Shown: in pieces, positions 16,997 to 26,909 of the stretch
Layout: each line of letters opens with the position of its first letter
Position numbering within the stretch: the first letter of the stretch is position 1
Notes under the pieces: generated by a model
Database searches by the model: none
What the model was told of the DNA's origin: nothing
The model's input: the letters and a program-made list of their open reading frames with translations, nothing else
Assembly: GCA_964486935.1 (NCBI GenBank)
Contig: CAZAPG010000052.1
Coordinates: 1 to 58,037, forward strand
Direction of reading: 5' to 3'
Source: CAZAPG01 sp964486935
GTDB taxonomy: Bacteria; Chloroflexota; Anaerolineae; 4572-78; J111
Length of the DNA: 58,037 nucleotides
Program-made: the position numbers and the translations under genes

Positions 16997-17015
16997 GCGA
17001 CTTCGGTCGCTTTTT
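16997..17015 (+). terminator. Terminator after the ATPase-winged helix gene
   Basis: GCGAC-TTCG-GTCGC, a stable tetraloop hairpin, followed by TTTTT. It separates the winged-helix ATPase gene from the FG-GAP sensor gene, so those two have at least partly separate transcripts. Confidence 0.65.
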
Positions 17016-17074
17016 GGGTGGCAAGAACAACTGAAATCGTTGCTACCAACCCGTTTGAGAGGACAATCCCAAAA

Positions 17075-20000
17075 ATGATAAGACTAATCAAATGCCTGCT
17101 CATCCTGATAATTTTGCTTGTTGCTACAACCCAAACACCTCTGGTCCACGCTCAGGGAGGACTTGTTTTCAACCCGTACTGGACCTTTACCACCAATACC
17201 CCGGTGACGCACGTGGAAACCGGTGATGTCAACGGCGATGGCGTGCGGGAGGTTGTTTTTGTCACCGAGGATGACTGGGTGTACGTCTTGAAAAACGACG
17301 GTAGCCTGGCCTGGCGCTACGAGGCTGAGTTTGACGTGGGTGAAATGTCAGTGGCCGAATTAGATGGTGACCAGGAGACTGAAGAGATTATTATCGCCGG
17401 ACCGTTGAGCGTGGTTTTTTTGCGTCAGAATGGTGAAAAAACTACCTGCGCCGGTACTCAGAGCGTTCGCAAGAACACCACAATTGCTGCGGTTGACTTA
17501 AATGGAGATGGCAATCGTGAACTGATTTTTGGAATAGACACTGGCATAGTTATCACGCCAAAGTGCGAGTTGATTACAAATTCTTTTTGGGGGGCAATGT
17601 CTCATCCGCCGGTAGCAATTTGGGCCGGCGACATAGATGGGGACGGCCAGCCGGAGATTGCCCCCAACCCTGCGGGTGGCCACTGGGTCTACCTGTATGA
17701 AGACAGCGAAATCCCTGTTTGGAAAAATCGTCTGGAGGCCGAGGTGGGCCTGGTTCAGGGGGGTGATGTTGATGGCGACGGCCGGGCTGAAATTGTGGTG
17801 CTGACGACTACGGGAGACCTTCTCCTCTTTGAGGGTGACGGCAGTCAGGTTTGGCAAAAAAAAGCGCTAAGGCTTGATGATGCCTCTGCTGAACTGATTC
17901 CTGGGCAGCTGGCCGTCCATGACCTGGATGGCGATAGTCGGGCGGAGATAATAATGATGGCGTCTCTGCCGGTGGCAACAGTACAAGTTTTCGATGGGGA
18001 GGGCGAGCGGGTCTGGGAACGTCCCCTGGAGGCTATTACTTCGCCGGCCAGGCTCGCCATTGATGACTTAGATAATGATAGGCGGGCAGAAATCGTGGTG
18101 ACGACGACTGGACAAGAGCAAGTATACTTGCTGAGTGGCAGCGGCCAACCCCTGGCTGAGTACCGCACCGCCCAGACGACCGGCGCTTTACACTATGCCG
18201 ATCTGAACGGCGATGGTCGAGGCGAAATTATTTTGGGGGTTGAGACCGGCGTGCAGGTTTTTGGGAGCGCTCCTCGAGCCGTGTGGAAGGAGTTATGGCA
18301 ATCGCCCCATCTGGGATCGGTGGCCGCTTTAGACTTTGTCGATTTCAATGACGACGGTCAGGATGAACTGGTGGTTGGTACGGGGGATCCCCGGCTCTAT
18401 GCCCTGACGAATGAAGGGCATATTTTGTGGGAGACTAATCTTGTGTCTCCTGTTTGGGCGCTCGGTGTGGGTGACATTGACGGTAACGGTCGGCCCGAAA
18501 TAGTAACAGCGGGTGGCGGCCAGCTTCATGTCTTCTCGGGCAGTCAGTTTCTCTGGTCTGTTCCGATTGGCGAGAAATTCTCCTCCGGCGTTGCCATCCG
18601 TGATATCGACGGCGACCATCAGGCGGAAATTATCGTTGGCAGTAATTCGTCTTCAGGGAGTGCTGTCGACGTGTTTAATGGTGCGCAAAAGCTGATTTGG
18701 CGGCAGGCGTTTTCCCAGAATGTGGTGGCTGTCGATAGTCACGGCGAGACAATATTGGTCGCCACAGACGGCGGTCGCATATACCGGCTGAAGGCTGATG
18801 GCTCACTGGCTGGTGAGTATAATCTGGAGGCCAATGTCCTCAGCTTTGACCAGGGGCTGGTAACTACGGTTACGGGACAGATTTACCGGCTAGATGATAA
18901 CGGAGTGACTTTCGTTCGAGATTTGGACCAGATTCCACAAAAGGTTCAGATGAGTCCAGGCCCTACAATCATTCTCAACCGGAATTGGGAGGTTGGCGTC
19001 GTAACTACACGAGACTCAACCTGGCAGAATCTCGTTGAGGTTAAAGCCATCAACATTGCTGCTGGCGATTTAAACCGCGACGGAATGGTGGAGATTGCTG
19101 TCGGTACCGATGGGGGCCGTGTTCAGCTTATGGGTCTAACCCTGGACCAGATTCCGTTCCTTACCAATCCGCGTCTGGCTGAAACTCGTACGGGTTACGC
19201 CTACAGTGTAAATGTAAACGACCCTGAAGGAGATGCGGTGGCCGTGACGCTAGAGGTTTGGGATCCGTCAGCTAGCGTCTGGTTAACTCAGGCGGTGCAA
19301 TCTGTTAGCGGGGGGCAAGGCCAGTTGACCTGGGACGTGTCCGACCCCTTCGATACCTGGGACTCTGGTCGGGAAAGTCGCTTTCGCTTTGTTTATGATG
19401 ATGGCGGCGAACAACAAATCACCCCCGAGATATCCGGGCCTCTGACTATTCCAACCACCCCCTGGTATATTTACTTTGGTCAACGGGCTGGTCTGGCGGC
19501 GCTTATCTTGCTGGTTCCGGCGCTGGGCCTGGCGCTTTACCGCCGCCAGCGGCAATATCGCCAATCGCCGCAGGGCCGGGCCGAAAGCCTGTTAAAACAG
19601 CTTCAGGCCCAGCCCGAACAGACGCTCACCCGGCTTCATGTTGTGGCTAATGATGCCGCCGCTTTGCTCACCTACCTGCCGCCGCTGGCCCGGCAGGCCC
19701 AGGCGCGCGCCATCGCCGAAGTGAGCGAGCGGCTCAATCTGCTGCTTGTTCAGCCAGAGGTGACGGCTGAGAGCGTTCGGGCCTTTATCGAGGCGGTGAA
19801 GGGGTTGGAAAAAGCGCCGCCGGAAACTAAAAAGGGGCTGCTCGATACATTCAATCTCTTCCGGCAGGCCCTCGAAGCCAACACGGTCAACCGCATCGTT
19901 ATTTTATCGCCCCGCCTGAACCAGCGGCTGGCCACCGCTCCTGATGAAATGGGAGAAGCCCTGGCCGAAATGAACCAGGTTATCAAAACGCTCACCAACT

Positions 20001-21685
20001 TTCAGCGCGTTGAGTATAGTGAAGATAAAACCGCTTATCTGGCCCAGGCGCTTGAGGCGCTCAGTCGCCTTGAACAGGGCTTTCAACCCGACGCGCGCCC
20101 CCCCAAACTCTATCAGCCGGAGCGCAACGTTTTACGCAGCATTGCCGCGCACTGGCGGGCTGTTGTGAACAACGCTCTGCAAGATTTGCATGGCCGCGCC
20201 CAAATTAACGTGGTCCTGAAAACCCGCCAGCTTCTCAGCCTTAACAATACCGCGCTCTCGCTGGAGTTGACCAACAGCGGCCGTAGCCCCGCGTCAAATC
20301 TTGTGGTTTCGCTGGCCCCAGACCAGCCGTTTGCCGTGCTTAACGGGGCTGTCAAACTTGATATTCTACCCGCCGGCCGGTCGGCCACGGTCGAGGTTCC
20401 CATCTCGGCGGCGGCCTCGGTGGAGCAGTTCCGGGCCGAGTTCAGCATTAGCTATGACGACCGCGAGGGCGAAGGCAAAGCCTTTGCCTTTGCCGATATG
20501 GTCTACCTGCTCAAACCCGATACCGAATTTCAATCTATCGCCAACCCCTACGCCCCCGGCACGCCGCTGGCCCCCGGCTCGCCCATCTTTTTTGGCCGGG
20601 AGGATTTGTTCCAATTCATCAGCGAGAACATTGCCGGGCTGAGCCGGCAAAATATTCTGGTGCTGATTGGTCAGCGCCGGATGGGCAAAACCTCCTTTTT
20701 GCAGCAACTTCCGGCCCGACTGGGCGAAGCCTACCTGCCGGTCTATATTGACGGCCAATCGCTGGGGATTGATCCCGGTATGGCCAACTTCTTTTACGAT
20801 CTATCGCTGGCAATTGTGGATGGATTGGCCGAGCAAGACATTGACCTTGAAGAACCGGAGCCAGAGGATTTTGAAGCCCGGCCCAGCACCACCTTCGAGC
20901 GCATCTTTCTGCCTACCGTTTTTCAAGCCATCGGCCAACGACAACTGCTGCTCTTGTTTGACGAATTTGAGGAATTGGAGATGCGAGTGACCTCCGGTAA
21001 ACTGGAAGCCACCATCTTTCCCTTCTTCCGTCACCTGATGCAGCATCAACCTCAGCTTGGCTTCATCTTTGTCGGCACGCACCGGCTGGAAGCGCTCAGC
21101 AGCGATTACTGGTCGATTTTCTTCAACATTGCCCTGTACAAACACGTGGCCTTTTTGGACGAAACGGCCGCCCGTGCCCTGATTACCGAACCTGTGACCG
21201 GCTACGGCTTAATTTACGACGATCTGGCCCTGGACAAGATGTTGCGGGTGACAGCGGGCCATCCCTACTTTTTGCAATTGACCTGCCACGCCCTGGTCAA
21301 TCGGGCTAATCGAGCAAGGCGAAACTATCTGACCATCCAGGATGTGAACAATGTGTTGAACGAGATGGTTGAGTTGGGTGAAGCCCACTTTGCCTTTTTG
21401 TGGGAGCAGGCAAGTTCGGCGGAGCAATTAATTCTGGCCGCGCTGACCCGGCTGTTGGGTCAGGAAGCCACGGTTACGGCCACGCAGGTGAACGAGTTGC
21501 TGGCGGAACGTGGGGTCACGATAGTTTTGTCGGAGATCACGGACATCCTGCGAGCATTGAACGCCCGCGACGTGGTGCGCGAAATTACGGGACAACCGCC
21601 TCGATACGAATACAAAATAGAACTGGTACGCTTATGGGTGGAACGCTACAAAACTCTGGGACGGGTGGTGGAGGAATTAGCATAA
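17075..21685 (+). CDS. Transmembrane FG-GAP propeller sensor fused to a cytoplasmic P-loop (STAND) ATPase
   Basis: About 1536 residues from ATG 17075 (binding site GAGAGGA); an earlier in-frame GTG at 17018 is less likely because a signal peptide begins at 17075. After the signal sequence comes a long extracellular part (about 35-740) with at least ten FG-GAP/dockerin-like calcium loops such as DVNGDGVREV, DIDGDGQPEI and DLNGDGRGEI. A membrane helix is at about 800-820. The cytoplasmic half has a helical region, a CARDB-like beta domain (about 1055-1150), then an ATPase with FFGRED, Walker A GQRRMGKTSF (about 1200), Walker B LLLLFDEFEEL (about 1290) and a C-terminal winged-helix-like region. 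It should pass an outside signal to an NTP switch inside. Confidence 0.87.
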   Translation: MIRLIKCLLILIILLVATTQTPLVHAQGGLVFNPYWTFTTNTPVTHVETGDVNGDGVREVVFVTEDDWVYVLKNDGSLAWRYEAEFDVGEMSVAELDGDQETEEIIIAGPLSVVFLRQNGEKTTCAGTQSVRKNTTIAAVDLNGDGNRELIFGIDTGIVITPKCELITNSFWGAMSHPPVAIWAGDIDGDGQPEIAPNPAGGHWVYLYEDSEIPVWKNRLEAEVGLVQGGDVDGDGRAEIVVLTTTGDLLLFEGDGSQVWQKKALRLDDASAELIPGQLAVHDLDGDSRAEIIMMASLPVATVQVFDGEGERVWERPLEAITSPARLAIDDLDNDRRAEIVVTTTGQEQVYLLSGSGQPLAEYRTAQTTGALHYADLNGDGRGEIILGVETGVQVFGSAPRAVWKELWQSPHLGSVAALDFVDFNDDGQDELVVGTGDPRLYALTNEGHILWETNLVSPVWALGVGDIDGNGRPEIVTAGGGQLHVFSGSQFLWSVPIGEKFSSGVAIRDIDGDHQAEIIVGSNSSSGSAVDVFNGAQKLIWRQAFSQNVVAVDSHGETILVATDGGRIYRLKADGSLAGEYNLEANVLSFDQGLVTTVTGQIYRLDDNGVTFVRDLDQIPQKVQMSPGPTIILNRNWEVGVVTTRDSTWQNLVEVKAINIAAGDLNRDGMVEIAVGTDGGRVQLMGLTLDQIPFLTNPRLAETRTGYAYSVNVNDPEGDAVAVTLEVWDPSASVWLTQAVQSVSGGQGQLTWDVSDPFDTWDSGRESRFRFVYDDGGEQQITPEISGPLTIPTTPWYIYFGQRAGLAALILLVPALGLALYRRQRQYRQSPQGRAESLLKQLQAQPEQTLTRLHVVANDAAALLTYLPPLARQAQARAIAEVSERLNLLLVQPEVTAESVRAFIEAVKGLEKAPPETKKGLLDTFNLFRQALEANTVNRIVILSPRLNQRLATAPDEMGEALAEMNQVIKTLTNFQRVEYSEDKTAYLAQALEALSRLEQGFQPDARPPKLYQPERNVLRSIAAHWRAVVNNALQDLHGRAQINVVLKTRQLLSLNNTALSLELTNSGRSPASNLVVSLAPDQPFAVLNGAVKLDILPAGRSATVEVPISAAASVEQFRAEFSISYDDREGEGKAFAFADMVYLLKPDTEFQSIANPYAPGTPLAPGSPIFFGREDLFQFISENIAGLSRQNILVLIGQRRMGKTSFLQQLPARLGEAYLPVYIDGQSLGIDPGMANFFYDLSLAIVDGLAEQDIDLEEPEPEDFEARPSTTFERIFLPTVFQAIGQRQLLLLFDEFEELEMRVTSGKLEATIFPFFRHLMQHQPQLGFIFVGTHRLEALSSDYWSIFFNIALYKHVAFLDETAARALITEPVTGYGLIYDDLALDKMLRVTAGHPYFLQLTCHALVNRANRARRNYLTIQDVNNVLNEMVELGEAHFAFLWEQASSAEQLILAALTRLLGQEATVTATQVNELLAERGVTIVLSEITDILRALNARDVVREITGQPPRYEYKIELVRLWVERYKTLGRVVEELA

Positions 21686-21698
21686 CGGGAGGAAAACT

Positions 21699-23657
21699 AT
21701 GTCCGCTGAAAACCCTTATTTTCATCGCGGCCCAATCCGAGAGCCGGACTATTTTTTTGGCCGCTCTCAAGAAGTGACCGGCGCGCTGAGTTTGATTAAA
21801 AACAATCAAAGCGTGTCCATTGTTGGCCCCCGGCGGATTGGCAAAACGTCCTTTCTGCTGCACATTTCTCACCCGGCGGTCATGGCCCGTCACGGCCTTG
21901 CGCCCGACACGCATATTTTTGTTTTTATTGATTGCGGCGGCTTGAGCAATTTGGACCAGGCCGGCTTTTATCGCCTCATTCTGGAAGAGGCCGGGGACCA
22001 GCTTTTGGACCAGGGGCTTGCCGTTGAGATAAATATTCCCGACACGCTCACCTACCGGCAATTTGAGCGCGCGCTGCGCCAGCTCAGCCGGCAGGGTCTC
22101 AAGCTGATTTTTATGCTGGATGAGTTTGAGTTGCTGAGTGAAAACCACAATCTTGACGCCGATTTCTTTTCCGGCCTGCGGGGCTTAACCGCCCGCCACA
22201 ATATCGGCTACGTAACGGCCTCGCAGGCCCATTTGCTGGAGCTGTCTTACGCCGACGAGGGGGTGTTGGGGTCGCCCTTTTTTAATATTTTTGCGGTGCA
22301 GCAGTTGGGCCTTTTCAACCGGGAAGAGGCGCTGCGCCTCATCCACGAGCCGGCCCGGGCCGCCGGCATCACCTTTCATGCGGAGCTGGCCGAGTGCATT
22401 CTGGATTTGGTCGGACCCCACCCGATGTTTCTGAATATCGCCTGCTTTCAGGCCTATGCCCGCCTGCAACCGGAGCAGGCGCAGGCGTCTCTGGCGGAAT
22501 CCGGCGAGTTTTCCCGGAGCCTGTGCCGGGGGATAGCCCAAAAAGTTACCGAGGAGATTGAGGGCCATTTGCGCTATTACTGGAGCAAACTTGATAGTCG
22601 CCATAGAGAAATTTTGGCAACGTTGGGCCAGGTTAGCCAGGGCGATACCACGCGAGTGTTAACCCGCCGCCTGGAGCAACACAGCCTGGTGGTGCGAGCC
22701 AACGGCGGCTACCGCTATGCCTCAAGGGCCGTGGCCAATTTTGTTAGCCGCCAGGTGACTGAAGCGGAGATGAGCCGGGAGACCGCCGGGTTAGAAACCG
22801 GCCTGGTTGGGCGCAAGCTGGGGCCGTATGCCATTACCGGGCAAATTGGCCAGGGAGGGATGGCGCAGGTGTTCAAAGGCCGTCACCAGGCGCTAAACCG
22901 TGATGTGGCGGTCAAAATTATTTTTTCTCATCTGGCCGGCGACGCCAATTTTTTGGCCCGATTCCAGCGGGAGGCCCAGGCTGTGGCCGCGCTGCGACAT
23001 CCCCACATCGTTCAGGTTTATGATTTTGGGGTTCAGGGTAGCCTGTACTATATGGTTATGGAATATGTGGCCGGGGGAACCCTGACCGACCGGTTGGCCG
23101 GGAGACAGCCAGACAAAACTGGCCCGGCGCTGGCTGAAACCGCGCGGCTCATCGAGCAGGTAGCGGCGGCCCTGGATTACGCCCATAGCCAGGGCATTGT
23201 TCATCGCGATTTAAAGCCGGCCAACATTATGCTCACCACGTCGGGGCAGGCCGTCCTGGCCGATTTTGGCCTGGCCCGCTTGATGGGCGGGACGCGCTAC
23301 ACGGCCACCGGCACAAGCTGGGGCACGCCAGCCTACATGTCGCCGGAGCAGGCCCGGGGCGAACGCGGCGATGAGCGCAGCGATATTTACGCGCTGGGGG
23401 TCATTCTGTTTGAGTTGCTCACGGGCCAAACTCCCTTTGAAGCCGATACGCCGTTTGGACTAATTATGAAGCAGATGAATGAACCCGTCCCCTCACCCCT
23501 TGGCCTGAATCCGAACCTGCCTTCTGCGGTTGAGCCGGTAGTTTTGAAGGCGCTGGCTAAAATCCCGGCAAACCGGTATGCCACCGCCGGAGCTTTAGCC
23601 AAAGCGTTGGCTCTGGCTGTGGCAGACAGGATTAAACCGGCATCGTTGGCTGACTAA
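21699..23657 (+). CDS. P-loop (STAND/AAA-like) ATPase fused to an active-looking Ser/Thr protein kinase
   Basis: 652 residues, starting 13 bases after the FG-GAP sensor stop with GGAGG as binding site, so the two are co-transcribed. Residues 1-330 form a P-loop ATPase (HRGPIREPDYFFGRS; Walker A GPRRIGKTS about 43-51; Walker B FMLDEFELL), paralogous to the protein at 15575. Residues about 370-640 are a PknB-type kinase with a complete set of motifs: IGQGGMAQVF, VAVK, HRDLKPAN (about 501-508), DFGLA (about 520) and a TPAYMSPEQ activation segment. There is no membrane helix or extracellular domain. An ATPase in front of a kinase is an unusual order; in PknB-type proteins the kinase is normally N-terminal. 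Confidence 0.9.
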   Translation: MSAENPYFHRGPIREPDYFFGRSQEVTGALSLIKNNQSVSIVGPRRIGKTSFLLHISHPAVMARHGLAPDTHIFVFIDCGGLSNLDQAGFYRLILEEAGDQLLDQGLAVEINIPDTLTYRQFERALRQLSRQGLKLIFMLDEFELLSENHNLDADFFSGLRGLTARHNIGYVTASQAHLLELSYADEGVLGSPFFNIFAVQQLGLFNREEALRLIHEPARAAGITFHAELAECILDLVGPHPMFLNIACFQAYARLQPEQAQASLAESGEFSRSLCRGIAQKVTEEIEGHLRYYWSKLDSRHREILATLGQVSQGDTTRVLTRRLEQHSLVVRANGGYRYASRAVANFVSRQVTEAEMSRETAGLETGLVGRKLGPYAITGQIGQGGMAQVFKGRHQALNRDVAVKIIFSHLAGDANFLARFQREAQAVAALRHPHIVQVYDFGVQGSLYYMVMEYVAGGTLTDRLAGRQPDKTGPALAETARLIEQVAAALDYAHSQGIVHRDLKPANIMLTTSGQAVLADFGLARLMGGTRYTATGTSWGTPAYMSPEQARGERGDERSDIYALGVILFELLTGQTPFEADTPFGLIMKQMNEPVPSPLGLNPNLPSAVEPVVLKALAKIPANRYATAGALAKALALAVADRIKPASLAD

Positions 23658-23667
23658 CCGGGCCTGC

Positions 23668-24714
23668 TTACTGAATATCCAGCACAATTTTGATTTTGCG
23701 GGGGTCATCGGTGGGGGTAATGAGGACGGTCAGGCGCTGGCTGTCTTTGGAATAAATCAGGCGCGATTTTTCCTCGAATATTTCGGCTGCTTCTTCGCTC
23801 CAGCCGGTGGCGGGCAGGCCGGTCTGGTAAAAGAGAGTGGCGCTGATGGGGCTGATAACGCTGGTGTACTCGATGAGGGTGGGATAAATAGCGGTGATTT
23901 GCGACTCTGGCGGCGGGGGAAAGCCGGCAAAGGGGGTGCGGCCAAGGGTGACGTTTTCGGGGGGGGTAATGACAATATCGGCGTTGATATCGGTCAGTTT
24001 GTAGCTTAAATTTAGCTGCCCCTGGTCTAAAATGGGAGCGTTGGGTAAAGGGGCAACAACCCGCAGCGTGGCCGAGATGACATATTGCAGCAGGTAATTA
24101 TCCGGCACGGCTACCCACACATCGCCCTGGGCCTGATTAATGCTGAAGTTGGGGTGGCTCACATCGTTCTGGTCAAAGCGGTAATGCAGCGCGTTCTGCC
24201 CCTCTATTTTTTCTATGCTGGGCGCGTTGGGCACGGTGGGGGGGATGATAATGAACGAATCCAGTTCAAACAGCCCCACATTTCCCGGCGAGAGCGAGGC
24301 GTTACCCGCCTCAAACTGAAAGGCTTCGCCGTTTCGGCTGACATAAACCTGATTGCCTATCTTAAAAAATTGGGCAATGCCCCTGCTGTCGGGCAGATTG
24401 GGGATATCGGCGCTAATGTTAAGGTAATGGCGCAAGGCATTGGCCGGCCGGTTAACTTCGGTGAGCGACTCGATGCGCCCGGAGGCCGGCTGGTCGCCGC
24501 GAGTTCCGGCAAAATCAATAATCAAATTGGCGCGATAGCTGTTGAGTCGCTCCAGATTGCTGCGGGCCGAGCTGGGCGCAATGGCAAACGGCTGCGGGGT
24601 TGGCGTGGGAGGGCTGGGGGTGGGGGTCGACAAACCGGGCAGCGCAGCCCGGCAGGCGGCCAGACTCAAACAAAGTAGCAAAAATATCAGGCGATGGGTC
24701 CATTTAGTGATCAT
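23668..24714 (-). CDS. Secreted lipoprotein of unknown function (LolA/LppX-like region)
   Basis: 348 residues. A signal peptide ends with the lipobox LAAC (Cys about 21), followed by a Pro/Thr-rich linker (STPTPSPPTPTPQP). The first 200 residues of the mature protein (SYRANLIIDFAGT, RIESLTEVNRPANALRHYLN) resemble lipid- or lipoprotein-carrier folds with a half-barrel, as in LppX/LolA. The last 90 are a separate beta-rich domain (LFYQTGLPATGWSEE). It overlaps the upstream membrane-protein gene by 11 bases, so the two are co-transcribed. Function unknown. Confidence 0.75.
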   Translation of the reverse strand: MITKWTHRLIFLLLCLSLAACRAALPGLSTPTPSPPTPTPQPFAIAPSSARSNLERLNSYRANLIIDFAGTRGDQPASGRIESLTEVNRPANALRHYLNISADIPNLPDSRGIAQFFKIGNQVYVSRNGEAFQFEAGNASLSPGNVGLFELDSFIIIPPTVPNAPSIEKIEGQNALHYRFDQNDVSHPNFSINQAQGDVWVAVPDNYLLQYVISATLRVVAPLPNAPILDQGQLNLSYKLTDINADIVITPPENVTLGRTPFAGFPPPPESQITAIYPTLIEYTSVISPISATLFYQTGLPATGWSEEAAEIFEEKSRLIYSKDSQRLTVLITPTDDPRKIKIVLDIQ

Positions 24715-26905
24715 TTTTCAGCCCTATGCGGCTAATAGTAATGGGGCCGCCGGCATTGAGCGTTAATTTTTGCGGCGACTCGTTGTGCGGCGGCAGCTTG
24801 ATGGTGTGGGTTGAAGGGTTTTGAGCCGCTTCAAGCTGGCTCAGCGTTTCATTGGCCGTGGCGATGGTCAGCGTTGGCCGGCTGCTGCTGGCCGTCAGCG
24901 TAATTTCAAGCCAGAGCGATTGATTTTGGGGGTGATGCAAAAATAACTCGGCGGGTTGGTTGGGTTGCAGGGCGCGGGTAATCAGGCCGTTGCCGTGGTC
25001 GGCGCGCTCGCCCCAGCCATTGCCCAGGCTCAGGTAGGGGTGGGCGCCGGTTTTGGGCGGCGATTGGTACACCTTCAGCCGGCCATCGTCATAAACTGGT
25101 TCGACCCCCGGCAGCGCGGCGGCAACCCAGCGCTCGGTGGCATCGCGTTCGGGGCCGGGGGGCATTTGCCAGTAATCCAGCACAATGTAGCGCAGGTTAA
25201 AATCAAAAAAGATGGTTGGCGCAACCTGGTCAAGCGGCTGGTCGATAATGTCCGGCCCCAGATATCGCCACTGTTGCAATACGGGCGCGCGGCTGGCCAG
25301 CTCCAGCGGGTTGGCCCGCGAGGTGTAGGCGGTTAGTAGCCGCTTGCCGTGCGTGGTTTGGTGCAGCAGCGGGGTGGGCCGGTCCCAGTTCATGGGCAGT
25401 TCGGCAATGACGTAATCCTCTGGCTGGGGGGCAATTTCATAATAGAATTGGGGCGTGTCGATGGGGGAAATAGGGTAGGGGATGGCCAGAAACTCGAACA
25501 GAATGAGGGCGGCGGCGCAGAGGGGGAGAATGAGTGATGCGTGCTGCCTGATGGGTGATGAGCTATTGGTTAGTTGAACCAGGGCTACGGCGGCCAGCAC
25601 GCCCAGGCTGAGCATGACCATTAAATTGTAGCGGCTCAGGGAGCGGGTCAGATTGAGAAAGGGGACGGTGTAGTACAGCAGCAGATAGGGCAGCGGCAGG
25701 GGCTGGCCGGCAATGGTTACAATCTGGCCGTTGACGTGTAGAAATGGCCCCAGCGAGAGGATGGCAAACGCTGCGGCTATGAGCGTCCAGAATTTTACAA
25801 TAGTGTTCGGCCAGCGCCGGATGACGATGTACGCTGCCAGCGCCAGCGGCGTAAAGCCGGCAAAAATCAATCGCTCCGAGGTGGTGGTGGTGAAGTTGCT
25901 GGCAATGCCGGCGGCCCATTGGCCCCAGATTGGGTGCATTTCCGAAGGTAAAATATAGGCCAGCAAATCGGCGGAGAGGGTGATATTTTGGGCCAGGCCG
26001 GTTTCCAAATCGGGCCGGCTGCTGGCGTGGCGAATCATGGGGAGGAGGATGGGGGAGAGAACAGCGGCAAAGCCAGCGACGATGGCGAAAACAATCCACA
26101 GGGGTTGCAGAATTTTGATGGGTGATGAGTGTTGCGTGGTACGTGGAACGTGATTGCTCCCCTGCCCAACCCGCCAGCGTTGCCAGATTGTCCACAATAC
26201 CACCAGGCCGGTAAAGATGAGCAGATACAGGGTGTGATACCAGTCTACCAATGTAGCCAGTACCAGAAACAGGCAGGCGAGGGCGGCGTTGCGCCAACGG
26301 CGCGGAGATAAGCTGTCCGGCGCGGACCACGGCTCAAGGGTGCGCAGCAGCCACAGCACGTAAAACGGAGGCCAGACCATGCTGAACACCTGCATGTGCC
26401 CCAGCAAATGGGCCAGATGAAAGGGCGACATGGTAAATATCAGCCCGCCCACAAATGCGGCCAGCCGCAACCGTGGGCCGGCGGGAAAAACTCTGGAAAG
26501 CGTGTCCAGCGCCAGCAGAAAACCGCCGTAGCCGGCCAGCCCAAAGCTAAAGAAAACAACGGCGTTGTAAGCCACAGCCAGCCCAAAATTAAGCTGAATG
26601 GGCAACGTCCACAGGCCGTTGAAAATGTTGAGCGTGTGAAAAAGCAAATTCACCCCGTTGGGGGCGTCGAGCAGATGGGTAAAGTAGGGGTTGGTGGCTT
26701 CAATCAACAGCGCCCGTTTAACCCACCACAAATTCCAGTAATTTTGCCAGCCGTCAAAACCGTCGCCAGGGATGCCGCCGGTAAGGTGCAACACAGCGGG
26801 CCAGGTCATCAGGCCGGTTAGCAGAAAATAAGCTATCAGAACAACTGAGTGAGCCGGCAATGGTTTGAAAGTTGGCCTTAACCGAATGCTTGTTTGCTGC
26901 TTCAT
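24704..26905 (-). CDS. Large multi-pass membrane protein, glycosyltransferase-like, unknown function
   Basis: About 733 residues from ATG 26905 (MKQQTSIRLRP). The open frame extends 20 codons upstream, but that part overlaps the PAP2 gene. At least ten hydrophobic segments lie in the first 480 residues. The first extracellular loop has DGFDGWQNYWNLWWVKRAL, like the acidic first loop of GT-C-fold polyprenyl-sugar transferases. A soluble C-terminal domain of about 230 residues follows. It forms a unit with the PAP2-like gene before it and the lipoprotein gene after it, suggesting a role with polyprenyl-phosphate carriers and the cell envelope. Specific activity is unknown. Confidence 0.75.
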   Translation of the reverse strand: MKQQTSIRLRPTFKPLPAHSVVLIAYFLLTGLMTWPAVLHLTGGIPGDGFDGWQNYWNLWWVKRALLIEATNPYFTHLLDAPNGVNLLFHTLNIFNGLWTLPIQLNFGLAVAYNAVVFFSFGLAGYGGFLLALDTLSRVFPAGPRLRLAAFVGGLIFTMSPFHLAHLLGHMQVFSMVWPPFYVLWLLRTLEPWSAPDSLSPRRWRNAALACLFLVLATLVDWYHTLYLLIFTGLVVLWTIWQRWRVGQGSNHVPRTTQHSSPIKILQPLWIVFAIVAGFAAVLSPILLPMIRHASSRPDLETGLAQNITLSADLLAYILPSEMHPIWGQWAAGIASNFTTTTSERLIFAGFTPLALAAYIVIRRWPNTIVKFWTLIAAAFAILSLGPFLHVNGQIVTIAGQPLPLPYLLLYYTVPFLNLTRSLSRYNLMVMLSLGVLAAVALVQLTNSSSPIRQHASLILPLCAAALILFEFLAIPYPISPIDTPQFYYEIAPQPEDYVIAELPMNWDRPTPLLHQTTHGKRLLTAYTSRANPLELASRAPVLQQWRYLGPDIIDQPLDQVAPTIFFDFNLRYIVLDYWQMPPGPERDATERWVAAALPGVEPVYDDGRLKVYQSPPKTGAHPYLSLGNGWGERADHGNGLITRALQPNQPAELFLHHPQNQSLWLEITLTASSSRPTLTIATANETLSQLEAAQNPSTHTIKLPPHNESPQKLTLNAGGPITISRIGLKNDH

Positions 26906-26909
26906 TAGA

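Noticed and set aside
17018..17074. Upstream GTG start of the FG-GAP sensor
   Set aside because: It would put 19 polar residues before the signal peptide and begins right at the terminator hairpin. ATG 17075 with GAGAGGA is better.
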